DNA from: Devosia sp. MC521
GTDB lineage: Bacteria > Pseudomonadota > Alphaproteobacteria > Rhizobiales > Devosiaceae
Direction of reading: 5' to 3'
Assembly: GCF_014127105.1 (NCBI RefSeq)
Contig: NZ_CP059902.1
Span: 405,001 to 469,000, forward strand
DNA length: 64,000 nt
In this document: piece by piece, positions 36,024-45,648 of the stretch
How positions within the stretch are numbered: the first letter of the stretch is position 1
Layout: every line of letters starts with the position of its first letter
Notes under the pieces: generated by a model
Database searches by the model: none
Seen by the model: only the letters and a program-made list of their open reading frames with translations
What the model was told of the DNA's origin: nothing
Translations under genes and position numbers: made by a program

Positions 36024-38948
36024 ATGAACGATACCGCACAAGGCGCGACCGAAACCGATTATTCGGCCACGCTGTTCCTGCCGGAAACCAATTTCCCAAT
36101 GCGCGCCGGGCTGCCCCAGCGTGAGCCAGACTGGCTCAAGCGCTGGGAAGACATGGACATTTACGCCAAGCAGCGCGAACAGGCGAAGGATCGCCCTTAT
36201 TTCACGCTGCATGATGGCCCTCCATACGCCAACGGCAACATCCATATCGGTCACGCGCTGAACAAGACGCTGAAAGATATGGTGTCCCGTTCGATGCAGA
36301 TGCTTGGCTTCAACGCGGCGTACGTGCCGGGTTGGGACTGTCACGGCCTGCCGATCGAATGGAAGATCGAAGAGCAGTACCGCGCCAAGGGCAAAGACAA
36401 GAACGAAGTTCCGGTTGTCGAATTCCGTCAGGAATGCCGCGCCTTTGCTGAAGGCTGGGTCGACATCCAGCGCGAAGAGTTCAAGCGCCTCGGCGTTTTG
36501 GGTGAATGGGACAACCCATACCTGACCATGAGCTTTGACGCGGAAGCCCAGATCGCGCGCGAGTTGATGAAGGTTTCCATGTCCGGCCAGCTCTATCGCG
36601 GCTCTAAGCCGGTGATGTGGTCGGTTGTTGAGCGCACCGCGCTCGCTGAAGCCGAAATCGAATATGCTGATTACGAGAGCGACACCATCTGGGTGAAGTT
36701 CCCTGTGATCGCCGGTGCGCATCAGGACGCTAAGGTTGTCATCTGGACCACCACGCCGTGGACCATCCCTGCCAACCGCGCGATCTCGTTCTCGAACCGT
36801 ATCGCCTACGGTCTCTATGAGATCACCGACGCGCCGGAAGAAAACTGGGCCAAGATTGGCGAAAAGCTGATCATCGCTGACAAGCTCGTTGGCGAAGTCA
36901 TGGCCAAGGCCAAGGTTTCCGCTTTCGAAAAGCGCGCAACCGTCACCGCTGAAGAGCTGAGTGCCATCACCGTTGCGCACCCACTGCGCGGCTATGCTGG
37001 TGGCTACACCTTCGACGTGGCTCTGCTCGATGGCGAACACGTCACCGACGACGCTGGTACCGGCTTCGTGCACACCGCTCCAGGCCATGGTCTTGATGAC
37101 TTTGGCATCTGGATGGAATCGACCCGCCTCCTGCAGGATCGCGGCATCGACCCGGCAATTCCTTATGTTGTCGACGATGGTGGTTTCTACACCAAGGACG
37201 CACCGGGCTTTGATGGCGCGCGCGTCATCGATGACAACGGCAAGAAGGGCGATGCCAACAATCGCGTTATCACCGCTCTGGCTGAAGCTGGCGCGATGAT
37301 GGCCCGTGGTCGCGTCAAGCACCAGTATCCGCACTCTTGGCGTTCCAAGAAGCCGGTGATCTACCGCAACACCCCGCAGTGGTTCGTCTATATGGATCGC
37401 GAGTTCGACGGCAAGGCAGGCGACACCCTACGCTCGCGTGCAATCAACGCCATCGATGCGACCAAGTTCTACCCTGCAACGGGCCAGAATCGTCTGCGCG
37501 CCATGATCGCCGATCGCCCTGATTGGGTTCTGTCGCGCCAGCGCGCTTGGGGCGTTCCGATCACCGTCTTCGTCAACAAGGCCACTGGTGAAATCCTTCG
37601 TGACGAACTCGTCAACGAACGCATCGCGCAGTCCTTTGAAGAAAAGGGCGCCGACGCTTGGTACTTTGATGGCGCTGCCCAGCAGTACCTCGGCGACGCG
37701 TATAACGCTGACGACTACGAGATGATCAAGGACGTCCTTGACGTTTGGTTCGATAGCGGCACGACCCATGCCTTCGTTCTGCGCAACAAGCAGAAGTGGC
37801 CGCATCTGAAGTTCCCGGCCTCGATGTATCTTGAGGGCTCGGATCAGCACCGCGGTTGGTTCCATTCGTCCCTGCTCGAAAGCTGCGCCACCAATGGCCA
37901 CGCGCCATATGACAGCGTGCTGACCCATGGTTTCACCATGGACGGCGAGGGCAAGAAAATGTCGAAGTCCTTGGGCAACACCGTTGCGCCACAGGACATC
38001 ATCAAGCAGTTCGGCGCTGATATCCTGCGCCTGTGGGTTGCATCCTCCGATTACACGGAAGACCTGCGCCTCGGTAAGGAAATCATCCAGACGTCGGTCG
38101 ACAGCTACCGCAAGCTGCGCAACACCCTGCGTTGGCTCTTGGGCAATCTGGCGCACTTCAAGGCGGACGACGTTGTCGACGCCAAGGATATGCCAGAGCT
38201 CGAACGCCTCATGCTGCACCGTCTCGCCCAGCTCGATGCTGGCGTGCGCGCAGCCTACAAGGAATACGACTACCGCAAGGTCGTGACGCTTCTGTCGAAC
38301 TTCATGAACATCGAGCTTTCGGCGTTCTACTTCGACATCCGCAAGGACACGCTCTACTGCGATCCGATCTCGTCCATTACGCGTCGTTCGGCGCTCACCG
38401 TTCTTGATCACCTGTTCAATGCGCTGACGGCTTGGCTCGCTCCGATCCTAGTCTTCACCATGGAAGAGAGCTGGCTCGAGCGGCACCCAGGCACAGAAAG
38501 TTCGGTTCACCTGCGTCTCTTCCCGGAAATCCCGGCAGAGTGGCAGGATGACACGCTGGCCGAAAAGTGGAACCTCATCCGCTCGGTTCGCCGCGTCGTG
38601 ACCGGTGCGCTCGAAATCGAACGCCGCGAAAAGCGGATCGGTTCGTCGCTTGAAGCCGCTCCGGTGGTTTACGTTTCGGACGCTCGCTACACCGTTGCGC
38701 TCGAAGGTCAGGACCTTGCTGAAATCGCCATCACCTCGGCGATTAAGGTTCTGCAAAACGAAGGCCCTGTTGAAGCCTTCCGTCTGGACGATGTGGCCGG
38801 TATCTCTGTTGTGCCGGGCCTTGCTGAAGGCACGCGTTGCGCGCGCTCTTGGAAGGTTCTGCCCGACGTTGGTTCGGATGCAGACTATCCAGACGTCAGT
38901 GCCCGCGATGCGCAGGCTCTGCGTGAACGCGCAGCAGCAGGTCTATAA
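36024..38948 (+). CDS. ileS: Isoleucyl-tRNA synthetase
   Basis: 974 residues from the ATG at 36024 ([20 protein letters not shown]). Class I motifs are [13 protein letters not shown] (near 72) and [10 protein letters not shown] (near 647), with the editing domain between, including [15 protein letters not shown] near residue 240. The C-terminus lacks a clear four-Cys zinc cluster, as in many alphaproteobacterial forms. It charges tRNA-Ile. It is followed by a terminator. lspA lies downstream, a common ileS-lspA neighbourhood. Confidence 0.97.
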   Translation: MNDTAQGATETDYSATLFLPETNFPMRAGLPQREPDWLKRWEDMDIYAKQREQAKDRPYFTLHDGPPYANGNIHIGHALNKTLKDMVSRSMQMLGFNAAYVPGWDCHGLPIEWKIEEQYRAKGKDKNEVPVVEFRQECRAFAEGWVDIQREEFKRLGVLGEWDNPYLTMSFDAEAQIARELMKVSMSGQLYRGSKPVMWSVVERTALAEAEIEYADYESDTIWVKFPVIAGAHQDAKVVIWTTTPWTIPANRAISFSNRIAYGLYEITDAPEENWAKIGEKLIIADKLVGEVMAKAKVSAFEKRATVTAEELSAITVAHPLRGYAGGYTFDVALLDGEHVTDDAGTGFVHTAPGHGLDDFGIWMESTRLLQDRGIDPAIPYVVDDGGFYTKDAPGFDGARVIDDNGKKGDANNRVITALAEAGAMMARGRVKHQYPHSWRSKKPVIYRNTPQWFVYMDREFDGKAGDTLRSRAINAIDATKFYPATGQNRLRAMIADRPDWVLSRQRAWGVPITVFVNKATGEILRDELVNERIAQSFEEKGADAWYFDGAAQQYLGDAYNADDYEMIKDVLDVWFDSGTTHAFVLRNKQKWPHLKFPASMYLEGSDQHRGWFHSSLLESCATNGHAPYDSVLTHGFTMDGEGKKMSKSLGNTVAPQDIIKQFGADILRLWVASSDYTEDLRLGKEIIQTSVDSYRKLRNTLRWLLGNLAHFKADDVVDAKDMPELERLMLHRLAQLDAGVRAAYKEYDYRKVVTLLSNFMNIELSAFYFDIRKDTLYCDPISSITRRSALTVLDHLFNALTAWLAPILVFTMEESWLERHPGTESSVHLRLFPEIPAEWQDDTLAEKWNLIRSVRRVVTGALEIERREKRIGSSLEAAPVVYVSDARYTVALEGQDLAEIAITSAIKVLQNEGPVEAFRLDDVAGISVVPGLAEGTRCARSWKVLPDVGSDADYPDVSARDAQALRERAAAGL

Positions 38949-38967
38949 GTCTTTCTCCCGCTTCAAT

Positions 38968-38995
38968 CCTTCCCTCACTTGAGGGGAGGATTTTT
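38968..38995 (+). terminator. Terminator of ileS
   Basis: A 9-bp stem (CCTTCCCTC / GAGGGGAGG, one G-T pair) with an ACTT loop, then A and five T, 20 bases after the ileS stop. Confidence 0.8.
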
Positions 38996-39107
38996 GCCTT
39001 TCTGAGCAAAATGCCTATCATCCCTGCGCAAGCGGAGCTTTGATGGGCGCAGCGCAGTCTTTGCTCACATTGGGGTGATCCCCTTGGGGCGTTAAACGGA
39101 GTTTTGG

Positions 39108-39668
39108 ATGCATAGCTCGTTTCGCAACCCCTCGGTTCTCGCCTCCCTGATGGCTGCCGTTATTGTGTTCGGGATTGATCGTGCACAAAAGGGCTATCAC
39201 ATCGCCCAGGAGTGCTATGCCTTCGGTCAGGCGCTGTGCACGCAAATCCCGTTCGGCTATCGCCCCGTTGAAATGACGGGCTGGCGCGGCGGCGAGATTG
39301 TCCCAGTCACCAATTTCTTTGACTACGTTTTGGTCTGGAACACCGGCATTTCCTATGGCCTTCTCGATGGCCTGCCGGTCTGGGCTTTGGGCGCCATTAT
39401 GCTCGTGGCGGTGGCGGCTCTGTCTGTCTGGTGGCTGCGCACGAGCGATTTTCTCGTTCGCGTGGGCTTGGCCTTCTGCATCGGCGGGGCGCTGTCCAAT
39501 GCGCTTGATCGCTTGATGTATGGTGCGGTGGCAGATTTCTTCCACTTCTATTGGGGCAATTGGTCCTTCTATATTTTCAACATCGCTGATGTCGCGATTA
39601 CGTTCGGCGTGATCTTGCTGTTTTTGGATATGTTCGGCTTTGGCCGAAATTCTGCCAAAACAACATGA
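39108..39668 (+). CDS. lspA: Prolipoprotein signal peptidase
   Basis: A 186-residue inner-membrane protein with four helices. The catalytic Asp motifs are recognisable: VWNTGISYGLL near residue 80, then GGALSNALDRLMYGAVADFFHFY (in pieces, near 127-148), with the two Asp of the aspartic-peptidase active site. It removes signal peptides from diacylglyceryl-modified lipoproteins. A lipoprotein gene follows directly. It is slightly longer than the usual 160-170 residues because of a loop around 40-65. Confidence 0.93.
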   Translation: MHSSFRNPSVLASLMAAVIVFGIDRAQKGYHIAQECYAFGQALCTQIPFGYRPVEMTGWRGGEIVPVTNFFDYVLVWNTGISYGLLDGLPVWALGAIMLVAVAALSVWWLRTSDFLVRVGLAFCIGGALSNALDRLMYGAVADFFHFYWGNWSFYIFNIADVAITFGVILLFLDMFGFGRNSAKTT

Positions 39669-39742
39669 TCACGCTCGTGCCAAAATCTGGCTTTAGCCAA
39701 TATTATGCGTTATAAGCACGCCAAGATCGTAAGGGACGTTGC

Positions 39743-40456
39743 ATGCGTACTGGTTTGACAGGGCAGGTTTCTGCTGTTTCCGCTGCTGCACGAGTTCGAC
39801 TCGTTGCATTTGGGCTTGTCGCGGCGCTGGCGCTGAGCGCATGCACGACCATGGAAGGCACCAATGCCCTCTCTGATTTCGGCACGTTTGAACGCGATGT
39901 CCTCAATCAGACCGCGCGAGGCGTCGGCCTCATTCCGGGCGACGCTCCCAAGGATGATCTGACGAATGCGCGTGCGCCTCTGGCCCTGCCGCGTTCCGGT
40001 GGTGCTCTGCCTGCGCCGCAGCAGGCGACGGCAGTTGCGCAGCTTCCTAAGGACAGCAACACCGTTCGTATCGACACCAGCAACATGTCTCAGGACGACA
40101 TTACCCGCCTGCGCAATGCGCGTGTTGTCGACATGCGTACGCTCAGCGGTCGTGCTCTGACCGAAGACGAGGCGCGCCAGCTCACTGCTCGTATGAAGCA
40201 GAACAATATGGCTGTCACCGCGTCGAACAACCGTCCGCTTTACCTGCCACCTGCAGAGTATTTTACGCGTGTGGGTGATGCTCAGCTTGTGTGCCGCACG
40301 CCAGCTGGCGAGATCGTCTCCTTGCGTGACTCGCGCTGCCCAGGCGATGTCCGCCGCGCTATCGAACGGAGCGGCGCTGTAGCACTACCGCCATCCGCGA
40401 GCTCGTCGAACTCCGGCCCAAGCCTTGGACTGACTTCTAACGAGACAAAGCTCTAA
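39743..40456 (+). CDS. Putative lipoprotein
   Basis: A 237-residue protein with a signal peptide and lipobox ending LSAC, so Cys34 would be lipid-modified. The mature part has a Pro/Ala-rich linker, then TRLRNARVVDMRTLSGRALTEDEARQL near residue 120. A small domain with two Cys (LVCRTPAG and DSRCPGD) may form a disulfide. The C-terminus is Ser/Asn-rich. No family is recognised. Its position just after lspA, 74 bases away, fits a substrate of that enzyme. Outer-membrane localisation is likely. Confidence 0.7.
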   Translation: MRTGLTGQVSAVSAAARVRLVAFGLVAALALSACTTMEGTNALSDFGTFERDVLNQTARGVGLIPGDAPKDDLTNARAPLALPRSGGALPAPQQATAVAQLPKDSNTVRIDTSNMSQDDITRLRNARVVDMRTLSGRALTEDEARQLTARMKQNNMAVTASNNRPLYLPPAEYFTRVGDAQLVCRTPAGEIVSLRDSRCPGDVRRAIERSGAVALPPSASSSNSGPSLGLTSNETKL

Positions 40457-40585
40457 GCGTAGCGGTCGTCACGCCAAACCGAATTTAGCGGTCGGATCTA
40501 TCCGGCCGCTTTCCCTTTTTTTCCGCGCCGCCCGCCTAAGCCCCTGCATAGGCATTATGGGTCCCGCATGTTTTGAAAGTCCGCT

Positions 40586-42505
40586 ATGAGCGACACTCCT
40601 AAACAACCCGAAGCCGCTGACCGTCTAGCCAAGGTCATCGCCCGCGCCGGCCTCTGCTCCCGCCGTGACGCTGAAGGCTGGATTGCCGATGGCCGTATTT
40701 CGGTGAACGGTAAGAAGGTCATTACCCCGGCCTTTAACGTTACCAGCCGCGACAAGATCGAAGTCGATGGCCTGCCACTCGCTGCCCGCCAAGGCACACG
40801 CGTTTGGCTCTACAACAAGCCTGCCGGCCTCGTTGTTACCGAAAAGGACCCAGAAGGTCGCCCAACGATCTTCGAAGCGCTCGACCGCATGGGTCTGCCG
40901 CGCGTCCTCACTGTTGGCCGTCTCGACATCAACACCGAAGGTCTGCTTCTGCTGACCAACGACGGTGGCCTCAAGCGCGTCCTCGAGCTGCCAGCCACCG
41001 GTTGGCTGCGTCGCTACCGCGTGCGTGCTTATGGCCACGTCACTCAGGCGCAGCTTGATGCGCTCAAGCACGGCATCACTGTTGACGGCATCCAATACGG
41101 TCCGATCACAGCAACGCTCGAACGCGAACAGGGCCACAACGTCTGGATGGTTCTTGGTCTGCGTGAAGGCAAGAACCGCGAAGTTAAGAACGTTCTTGGC
41201 TCGCTCGGTCTCGAAGTGAACCGTCTGATCCGCGTCTCCTATGGCCCGTTCCAGCTCGGCGATCTGGCCGAAGGCGGCGTCGAAATGGTCAAGTCCCGCA
41301 TGCTGCGCGATCAGCTCGGCAAGAAGCTTGCTGAATCGGCTGGTGTCGATTTTGAAAGCGAAATGCCAGAGTACGTGCCGCCAGTTCGTGACGAGACCTA
41401 TCGCGTCCGCTCCCCGCGTGACCGTGACCATGCCCGTCCAAATCCTGCCCGTGGCGCCCCGCCGCGTTTTGGCAGCCGCGATGAAGATCGTCCGACAGGC
41501 CGTACTCGCAAGGTACACTTTGACGACGACGGTCGCGCACCAGAAGCCTACGAACCACGCGCTCAGGAACGCGCGCGCTTTGATCGTGATGATCAGCCAG
41601 CGCGCAGCTTCGGCAGCGGCGCACCACGCGAAGACCGTGGTGATCGCGCTCCACGCGGTGACAAGCCATTTGGTGATCGTGCTCCACGTGGCGACAAGCC
41701 ATTTGGTGATCGTGCTCCACGTGGCGACAAGCCATATGGTGATCGTGCTCCACGCGGCGACAAGCCATTTGGTGATCGCGCTCCACGCGGCGACAAGCCA
41801 TATGGTAATCGCGCTCCACGCGGTGACAAGCCGTATGGTGATCGCGCTCCACGCGGTGACAAGCCGTTTGGTGATCGTGCGCCACGTGGCGACAAGCCAT
41901 TCGGCGACCGTCCAAAGCGTGATTTCGGTGATCGCCCACAGCGTTCGGATCGTCCATTTGGCGACCGTCCAAAGCGCGATTTTGGTGATCGTCCACAGCG
42001 CTCTGAGCGTCCATCGGGTGAGCGTCCAGCACGCAGCTTCGGTGATCGTCCGCAGCGTTCGGATCGTCCATCGGGCGAGCGTCCAGCACGCGGCTTCGGT
42101 GATCGTCCACAGCGCTCGGATCGTCCATTTGGTGATCGCCCACAGCGTTCAGAACGCCCATCGGGTGACCGTCCAGCGCGCAGCTTCGGTGATCGTCCAC
42201 AACGCTCAGAGCGTCCCTCTGGCGAGCGTCCAGCACGCGGTTTTGCTGATCGCCCACAGCGTTCGGACCGTCCATCGAATGATCGCCCACAGCGCGATTA
42301 CGGTGATCGTCCGCAGCGTTCGGATCGTCCAGCGCGTGGCGACAAGCCATTCGGTGACCGTAAGCCCTTCGGTGCAAAGCCGTTTGGCGCGAAGCCATTC
42401 GGCGGCAAGCCAGGTGGTGCACGTCCCGCCGGCGGTCGTCCGTCGAACTCGCGTCCATCTTCGGGCGGTCCTCGTCCGACCGGCCCGCGTAAGCCACGCG
42501 GCTAA
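40586..42505 (+). CDS. RluB-like 23S rRNA pseudouridine synthase with long repetitive tail
   Basis: 639 residues. Residues 10-60 are an S4 RNA-binding domain (RLAKVIARAGLCSRRDAEGWI in pieces). The RsuA/RluB-type catalytic domain has GRLDINTEGLLLLTNDG near residue 112, with the catalytic Asp, and G-L-R-E-G-K-N-R-E-V-K near 195. From about residue 270 the protein is a Gly/Asp/Arg/Pro/Ser-rich tail of about 360 residues. It is built from two repeat types, FGDRAPRGDKP and GDRPQRSDRPSGERPAR. RluB usually ends after about 250-290 residues, so the tail is unusually long. It is probably disordered and RNA-binding (RGG-like). Confidence 0.9.
   Translation: MSDTPKQPEAADRLAKVIARAGLCSRRDAEGWIADGRISVNGKKVITPAFNVTSRDKIEVDGLPLAARQGTRVWLYNKPAGLVVTEKDPEGRPTIFEALDRMGLPRVLTVGRLDINTEGLLLLTNDGGLKRVLELPATGWLRRYRVRAYGHVTQAQLDALKHGITVDGIQYGPITATLEREQGHNVWMVLGLREGKNREVKNVLGSLGLEVNRLIRVSYGPFQLGDLAEGGVEMVKSRMLRDQLGKKLAESAGVDFESEMPEYVPPVRDETYRVRSPRDRDHARPNPARGAPPRFGSRDEDRPTGRTRKVHFDDDGRAPEAYEPRAQERARFDRDDQPARSFGSGAPREDRGDRAPRGDKPFGDRAPRGDKPFGDRAPRGDKPYGDRAPRGDKPFGDRAPRGDKPYGNRAPRGDKPYGDRAPRGDKPFGDRAPRGDKPFGDRPKRDFGDRPQRSDRPFGDRPKRDFGDRPQRSERPSGERPARSFGDRPQRSDRPSGERPARGFGDRPQRSDRPFGDRPQRSERPSGDRPARSFGDRPQRSERPSGERPARGFADRPQRSDRPSNDRPQRDYGDRPQRSDRPARGDKPFGDRKPFGAKPFGAKPFGGKPGGARPAGGRPSNSRPSSGGPRPTGPRKPRG
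41640..42350 (+). repeat. Coding tandem repeats in the RluB-like tail
   Basis: The first part repeats a 33-base unit (FGDRAPRGDKP, about nine copies). The second part repeats units ending PQRSDRP or PARGFGD. Copies differ at third positions, so the array is older than the 9-bp arrays at 15-16 kb. Confidence 0.9.
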
Positions 42506-42518
42506 TCAGCAAACCTTT

Positions 42519-42545
42519 AGCCCCCGCGAAAGCGGGGGCTTGTCT
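42519..42545 (+). terminator. Hairpin after the RluB-like gene
   Basis: A 9-bp stem AGCCCCCGC / GCGGGGGCT with a GAAA tetraloop and a weak T-rich tail (TGTCT), 14 bases after the stop. Confidence 0.7.
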
Positions 42546-42602
42546 ATCTGTATTGCAAACCGAATGGCCGCTTAAGCGCCTAGATCGGTGGAGATAAAAA
42601 CC

Positions 42603-43166
42603 ATGCGCATCGTTGCCGGCAAATTCCGGGGCAAGCAGCTCAATTCCCCATCCGACGACAGCATCCGCCCCACCTCGGATCGCGCTCGCGAGTCGATCTT
42701 CAACATTCTAGGTTCGCGTCTGGGACCAGTGCTCGTTGAAAAGCGCGTGCTTGATCTGTTCGCAGGCACGGGCGCTCTCGGCCTTGAAGCCCTCTCGCGC
42801 GGCGCCGCGCACTGCACTTTCGTTGAAACCGGTGCTGAAGGGCGCGGCTTGATCCGCGATCACATTCAGGATTTTGGCGTGGCGGGCATCACCAAGCTCC
42901 TGCGCCGCGACGCCACGGCTCTGGGCACACCCGGTACCTTTGGCCAGTTCGACCTCGTCTTCCTTGATCCGCCCTACAGCCAGTCTCTGGGTGAAAAGGC
43001 GCTCATTGAGATTGCGGCTAACGGCTGGCTCGCCCCTGGCGCGCTGATCGTTTGGGAAGAATCTGCTGATGCCGAAGTCACCATTCCGGCAGGCTTTGAG
43101 CTGGAAGACACCCGCGAATACGGCGCTGCCGCTGTCCGCTTCCTGAGTTTTGGAGTTCGGACATAA
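42603..43166 (+). CDS. rsmD: 16S rRNA (guanine-N2)-methyltransferase
   Basis: 187 residues from the ATG at 42603 (MRIVAGKFRGKQL). The SAM-binding motif is L-D-L-F-A-G-T-G-A-L-G-L-E near residue 54, and the catalytic motif is F-L-D-P-P-Y near residue 120. The N-terminal I-R-P-T-S-D-R-A-R-E-S-I-F-N is typical of RsmD, which methylates G966 of 16S rRNA. It lies close to another rRNA-modifying gene upstream. It ends in a bidirectional terminator. Confidence 0.95.
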   Translation: MRIVAGKFRGKQLNSPSDDSIRPTSDRARESIFNILGSRLGPVLVEKRVLDLFAGTGALGLEALSRGAAHCTFVETGAEGRGLIRDHIQDFGVAGITKLLRRDATALGTPGTFGQFDLVFLDPPYSQSLGEKALIEIAANGWLAPGALIVWEESADAEVTIPAGFELEDTREYGAAAVRFLSFGVRT

Positions 43167-43171
43167 AACTG

Positions 43172-43199
43172 AAAAAGCCGCCCGTGGGCGGCTTTTTTT
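43172..43199. terminator. Bidirectional terminator
   Basis: An 11-bp stem AAAAAGCCGCC / GGCGGCTTTTT with a CGTG loop and runs of A and T on both sides. It serves rsmD and the converging outer-membrane protein remnant. Confidence 0.95.
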
Positions 43200-43560
43200 A
43201 GAACTTGTAATTGATCCCGATGCGGACATCTTGGGTCTTGTCGATCTTGTAAATCGCATCTGACCAGTACGCCCAAGGGTGCTCTTTGCGGCCAAGGAAG
43301 TGCAGATTATACTCGGCTCTCACGGAAATATTGTCATTCAGCGCCACGTCGACGCCAGCGCCAATTGTTGGACCGACATATTGGGAGGTCATCGATTCGC
43401 GATCAGTGTCCGGTAGATGGCTTTCATATGTCAGCATGTTTACTGAACCGGTGCTGACACCCACTTTGCCATAGAGCAAGACGCTATCGAAAGCGTAGCC
43501 GAAGCGGGCCGTCAAGGACGCCAAGTTATTGACGGTCATCTCTTCGTAAGAGCTGGACGT
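43198..43560 (-). pseudogene. C-terminal half of an outer-membrane beta-barrel protein, cut off by an IS
   Basis: The frame encodes alternating beta-strand segments (LTARFGYAFDSVLLYGKVGVSTG, in pieces, and VGPTIGAGVDVALNDNISVRAEYNLHFL). It ends in INYKF, with the C-terminal Phe that outer-membrane barrels use for insertion. This is the C-terminal part of an Omp25/Omp31-like porin-type protein. It has no start of its own: the frame runs into the IS at about 43561. The N-terminal part lies on the other side of the element at 44841-45143. Confidence 0.85.
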
Positions 43561-44840
43561 CCGCAAAAACCCTTGGCGGCTTTGATGCAGTCATGATTCA
43601 TTGATGTCGCCCGATCATGGAGCGTCATCATGGACCCGCATTCGCTTTTCAGCCTGAACGATCACCTCGAAGCCTTGAGCCAACACGGCGATCCGCTCGA
43701 GGTTTTGGAGCGGACGGTGGATTTCGAGTATTTCCGGTCCTGGCTGGTGGAGGGGCTTGGCTACAGTGACGGCAGCAAAGGCGGTCGGCCGCCGTTCGAT
43801 CCGGTGGCCATGTTCAAGATCCTGATCCTGCAGGCACAGCACAACCTGTCCGATGCCCGCACAGAGTTCATGATCCGGGACCGCCTGAGTTGGATGCGCT
43901 TCCTGGGGTTCTCGCTCGGCGATCGCACGCCCGATGAGAACACGATCCGCCATTTCCGCAACCGCATGACCCAGACCGGCACGCTCAAGCGGGTGATGAA
44001 GGCGTTCGACTGGCAACTGCACAAGAAGGGTTACATCCCGATGTCGGGGCAGATCGTGGATGCTTCGCTGGTGCCGGCACCCAAACAGCGCAATACCGAT
44101 GGCGAGCGGGAGGCCATCAAGGCAGGCCAGTCGGCTGACGAGATCTGGCCGAACGAGCCGGCTAAAGCCGCACAGAAGGATACCGACGCCCGCTGGACGC
44201 TCAAGATCGGCGGCAAGGTGCGCTACCGGCCAGACGGCTCGCCCCTGCCCATGATCGCCACTCCGGTGTTCGGCTATAAAAGTCACATCAGCATCGACCG
44301 GCGCTATGGCTTCATCCGGGCTGCAGCGGTGACCTCCGCCTCCCATCCTGACGGCCGGATGCTGCGCCATGTGATCGATCGGGAAAACACCGGCAGCGAG
44401 GTCTGGGCCGACAGCGCCTACAGATCACAGAGCAATGAGGCCTGGCTGGCTGATCGTATGCTGACCAGCCGCATTCATCGACGCAAGCCCAAGGGCAAGC
44501 CGATGCCGATCGCGACCGCACGGGCCAATGCGGCCAAGTCCGCGATACGTGCCAGGGTCGAGCATGTCTTCGCTCATCAGAAGAACCGGTTCGGTCTGTT
44601 CATCCGCACCATCGGCATTGCACGGGCCGAGGCCAAACTCACCTTGGCCAATCTGGCCTACAACTTCGACCGCCTCGTCTTCCACGAAAAGCGCGCAACC
44701 GCGCCATGAGTCTGCCCGGATGACCGGGAAACGCCGTCAATGGGCACCGCCGATCGCCAAACGCCGCGCCAAATCTGCTCAAACACGGAAATCAGACGAC
44801 CACAATCGCAGCCGCAGGCTCAGCGAGCCAGTTCTTGCGG
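43561..44840 (+). mobile_element. IS5-family insertion sequence (ends provisional)
   Basis: A transposase gene sits between the two halves of an outer-membrane protein gene, in the opposite orientation. Candidate ends are CCGCAAAAAC at 43561 and, inverted, CCGCAAGAAC ending at 44840. That would make the element 1280 bases, flanked by GT on both sides. The inverted repeats are short and imperfect and the joined flanks do not restore an open frame, so the ends need checking. The element looks more GC-rich than the gene it interrupts. Confidence 0.75.
43630..44709 (+). CDS. IS5-family transposase
   Basis: A 359-residue DDE transposase that looks intact. The N-terminus carries the DUF772-type domain (GRPPFDPVAMFKILILQ in pieces, then LSDARTEFMIRDRLSWMRFLG). 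The catalytic acids lie in I-V-D-A-S-L-V near residue 140, in W-A-D-S-A-Y near residue 260, and in RARVEHVFAHQKNRFG (Glu) near residue 310. It mobilises the surrounding element. With no internal stop or frameshift it may still be active, which suggests recent arrival. Confidence 0.93.
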   Translation: MDPHSLFSLNDHLEALSQHGDPLEVLERTVDFEYFRSWLVEGLGYSDGSKGGRPPFDPVAMFKILILQAQHNLSDARTEFMIRDRLSWMRFLGFSLGDRTPDENTIRHFRNRMTQTGTLKRVMKAFDWQLHKKGYIPMSGQIVDASLVPAPKQRNTDGEREAIKAGQSADEIWPNEPAKAAQKDTDARWTLKIGGKVRYRPDGSPLPMIATPVFGYKSHISIDRRYGFIRAAAVTSASHPDGRMLRHVIDRENTGSEVWADSAYRSQSNEAWLADRMLTSRIHRRKPKGKPMPIATARANAAKSAIRARVEHVFAHQKNRFGLFIRTIGIARAEAKLTLANLAYNFDRLVFHEKRATAP

Positions 44841-45143
44841 GTCTTCAGCTACCGTTATGGTTGTCATTGCCGTTGAGCTTGCCGAAGAGAACGCTGCCTT
44901 CAACCCCGAGTACAAAATTTTCGAAGTTAGTGAGGTAGCCGGCCTGTACACCGAGCAAGCCCCTTCCATGCCAAAGCTATTGCGGACTCTGTCTGGGCTG
45001 GTCACGAAAGATTTGTCGTTTTGGCTTGTTGTGTAAACGCCACTCACACCAGCATAGAAGCCAGACCAATCATGATCATCTTGCGCCCAAGTGGGCCCTG
45101 CAGTTCCCGCAGCCAACACGACGAATAGAATCAGTTTGTTCAT
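44841..45143 (-). pseudogene. N-terminal half of the outer-membrane beta-barrel protein, with frameshift
   Basis: It starts MNKLILFVVLAAGTAGPTWAQ, a clear signal peptide, then DDHDWSGFYAGVSGVYTT, the opening strand of Omp25/Omp31-like proteins. At the G run on the minus strand (44960-44963) the frame appears to lose one G. In the next frame the sequence continues convincingly as GGLLGVQAGYLTNFENFVLGVEG (in pieces), ending shortly before the IS. The gene is therefore broken twice: by a one-base deletion and by the insertion. A sequencing error at the G run cannot be excluded. Confidence 0.8.
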
Positions 45144-45147
45144 AATT

Positions 45148-45169
45148 TAACCACTAAAATCTGTGGTTA
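45148..45169. repeat. Inverted repeat at the 5' end of the broken outer-membrane gene
   Basis: A perfect 7-bp inverted repeat TAACCAC, eight bases, GTGGTTA, four bases upstream of the start codon. It could be an operator or a 5'-UTR hairpin. Confidence 0.5.
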
Positions 45170-45237
45170 TTTTGGGGGAAAAGTCCGACGACTTCAAACG
45201 CAGAAGTGTTGCATAATGTTGAAGTTCATCTTCAGCA

Positions 45238-45648
45238 TCAATTTTCTAAACAACTTTGGCACTTGCCGCGAATTTCCATGGTCGTGCGCTCCACCTTAAA
45301 CCCGGTAGACTGCGCCCAGCCGCCCAAACGCTCTTCGATTACTGCATCCGCAAATTCATCAACCTTTCCGCAGTCCTCGCAAATCGCAAAAGCAATCAGC
45401 CCCTTGCGGTGACAATGCGCGTCAGCGCAGGCGACGAATGCGTTGAGCGACTCCAGCCGATGCGCCAGTCCGCGCTCCACCAGCTTGTCGAGAGCGCGAT
45501 AAATCTGCAGCGGCGCTTTAATGCCCTCGATGCGCAAGCGATCGAGAATGTCATAGGCTGAAAGTGGGGCAGGGGAGGTGTTGAGCGCGCCCAGCACCAG
45601 TTCCTGATTTCGGGTCAGGTCCGTGGGAATGTCGTGACTATGCGCCAT
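45238..45648 (-). CDS. zur: Fur-family zinc uptake regulator Zur
   Basis: A 136-residue Fur-family protein. A winged-helix DNA-binding half (about 1-80) contains PLSAYDILDRLR and YRALDKLVERGLAHRLES. The dimerisation half has C-x-x-x-x-C-H-R, then ICEDCGKVDEF, and a C-terminal C-Q-S-C that would hold structural zinc. With zinc bound it represses uptake genes. It overlaps the znuB start by 11 bases and is the last gene of a znuC-znuB-zur operon. That context, plus Zur boxes nearby, makes Zur the best call over Fur, Mur or PerR. Confidence 0.92.
   Translation of the reverse strand: MAHSHDIPTDLTRNQELVLGALNTSPAPLSAYDILDRLRIEGIKAPLQIYRALDKLVERGLAHRLESLNAFVACADAHCHRKGLIAFAICEDCGKVDEFADAVIEERLGGWAQSTGFKVERTTMEIRGKCQSCLEN

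Noticed and set aside
35952-37334. A 460-codon open frame antisense to ileS
   Set aside because: Sense-strand ileS is unambiguous; the antisense frame is a codon-usage shadow.
41289-42512. His/Asp/Arg-rich antisense frame over the RluB-like tail, possibly a metal-binding protein
   Set aside because: Its repeats are only the complement of the RluB tail repeats. It has no ribosome binding site or promoter.
43561-45143. Genomic island around the IS
   Set aside because: Only the single transposase gene is present. Flanking genes (rsmD, zur) are ordinary chromosomal genes and no integrase or tRNA attachment site is adjacent.
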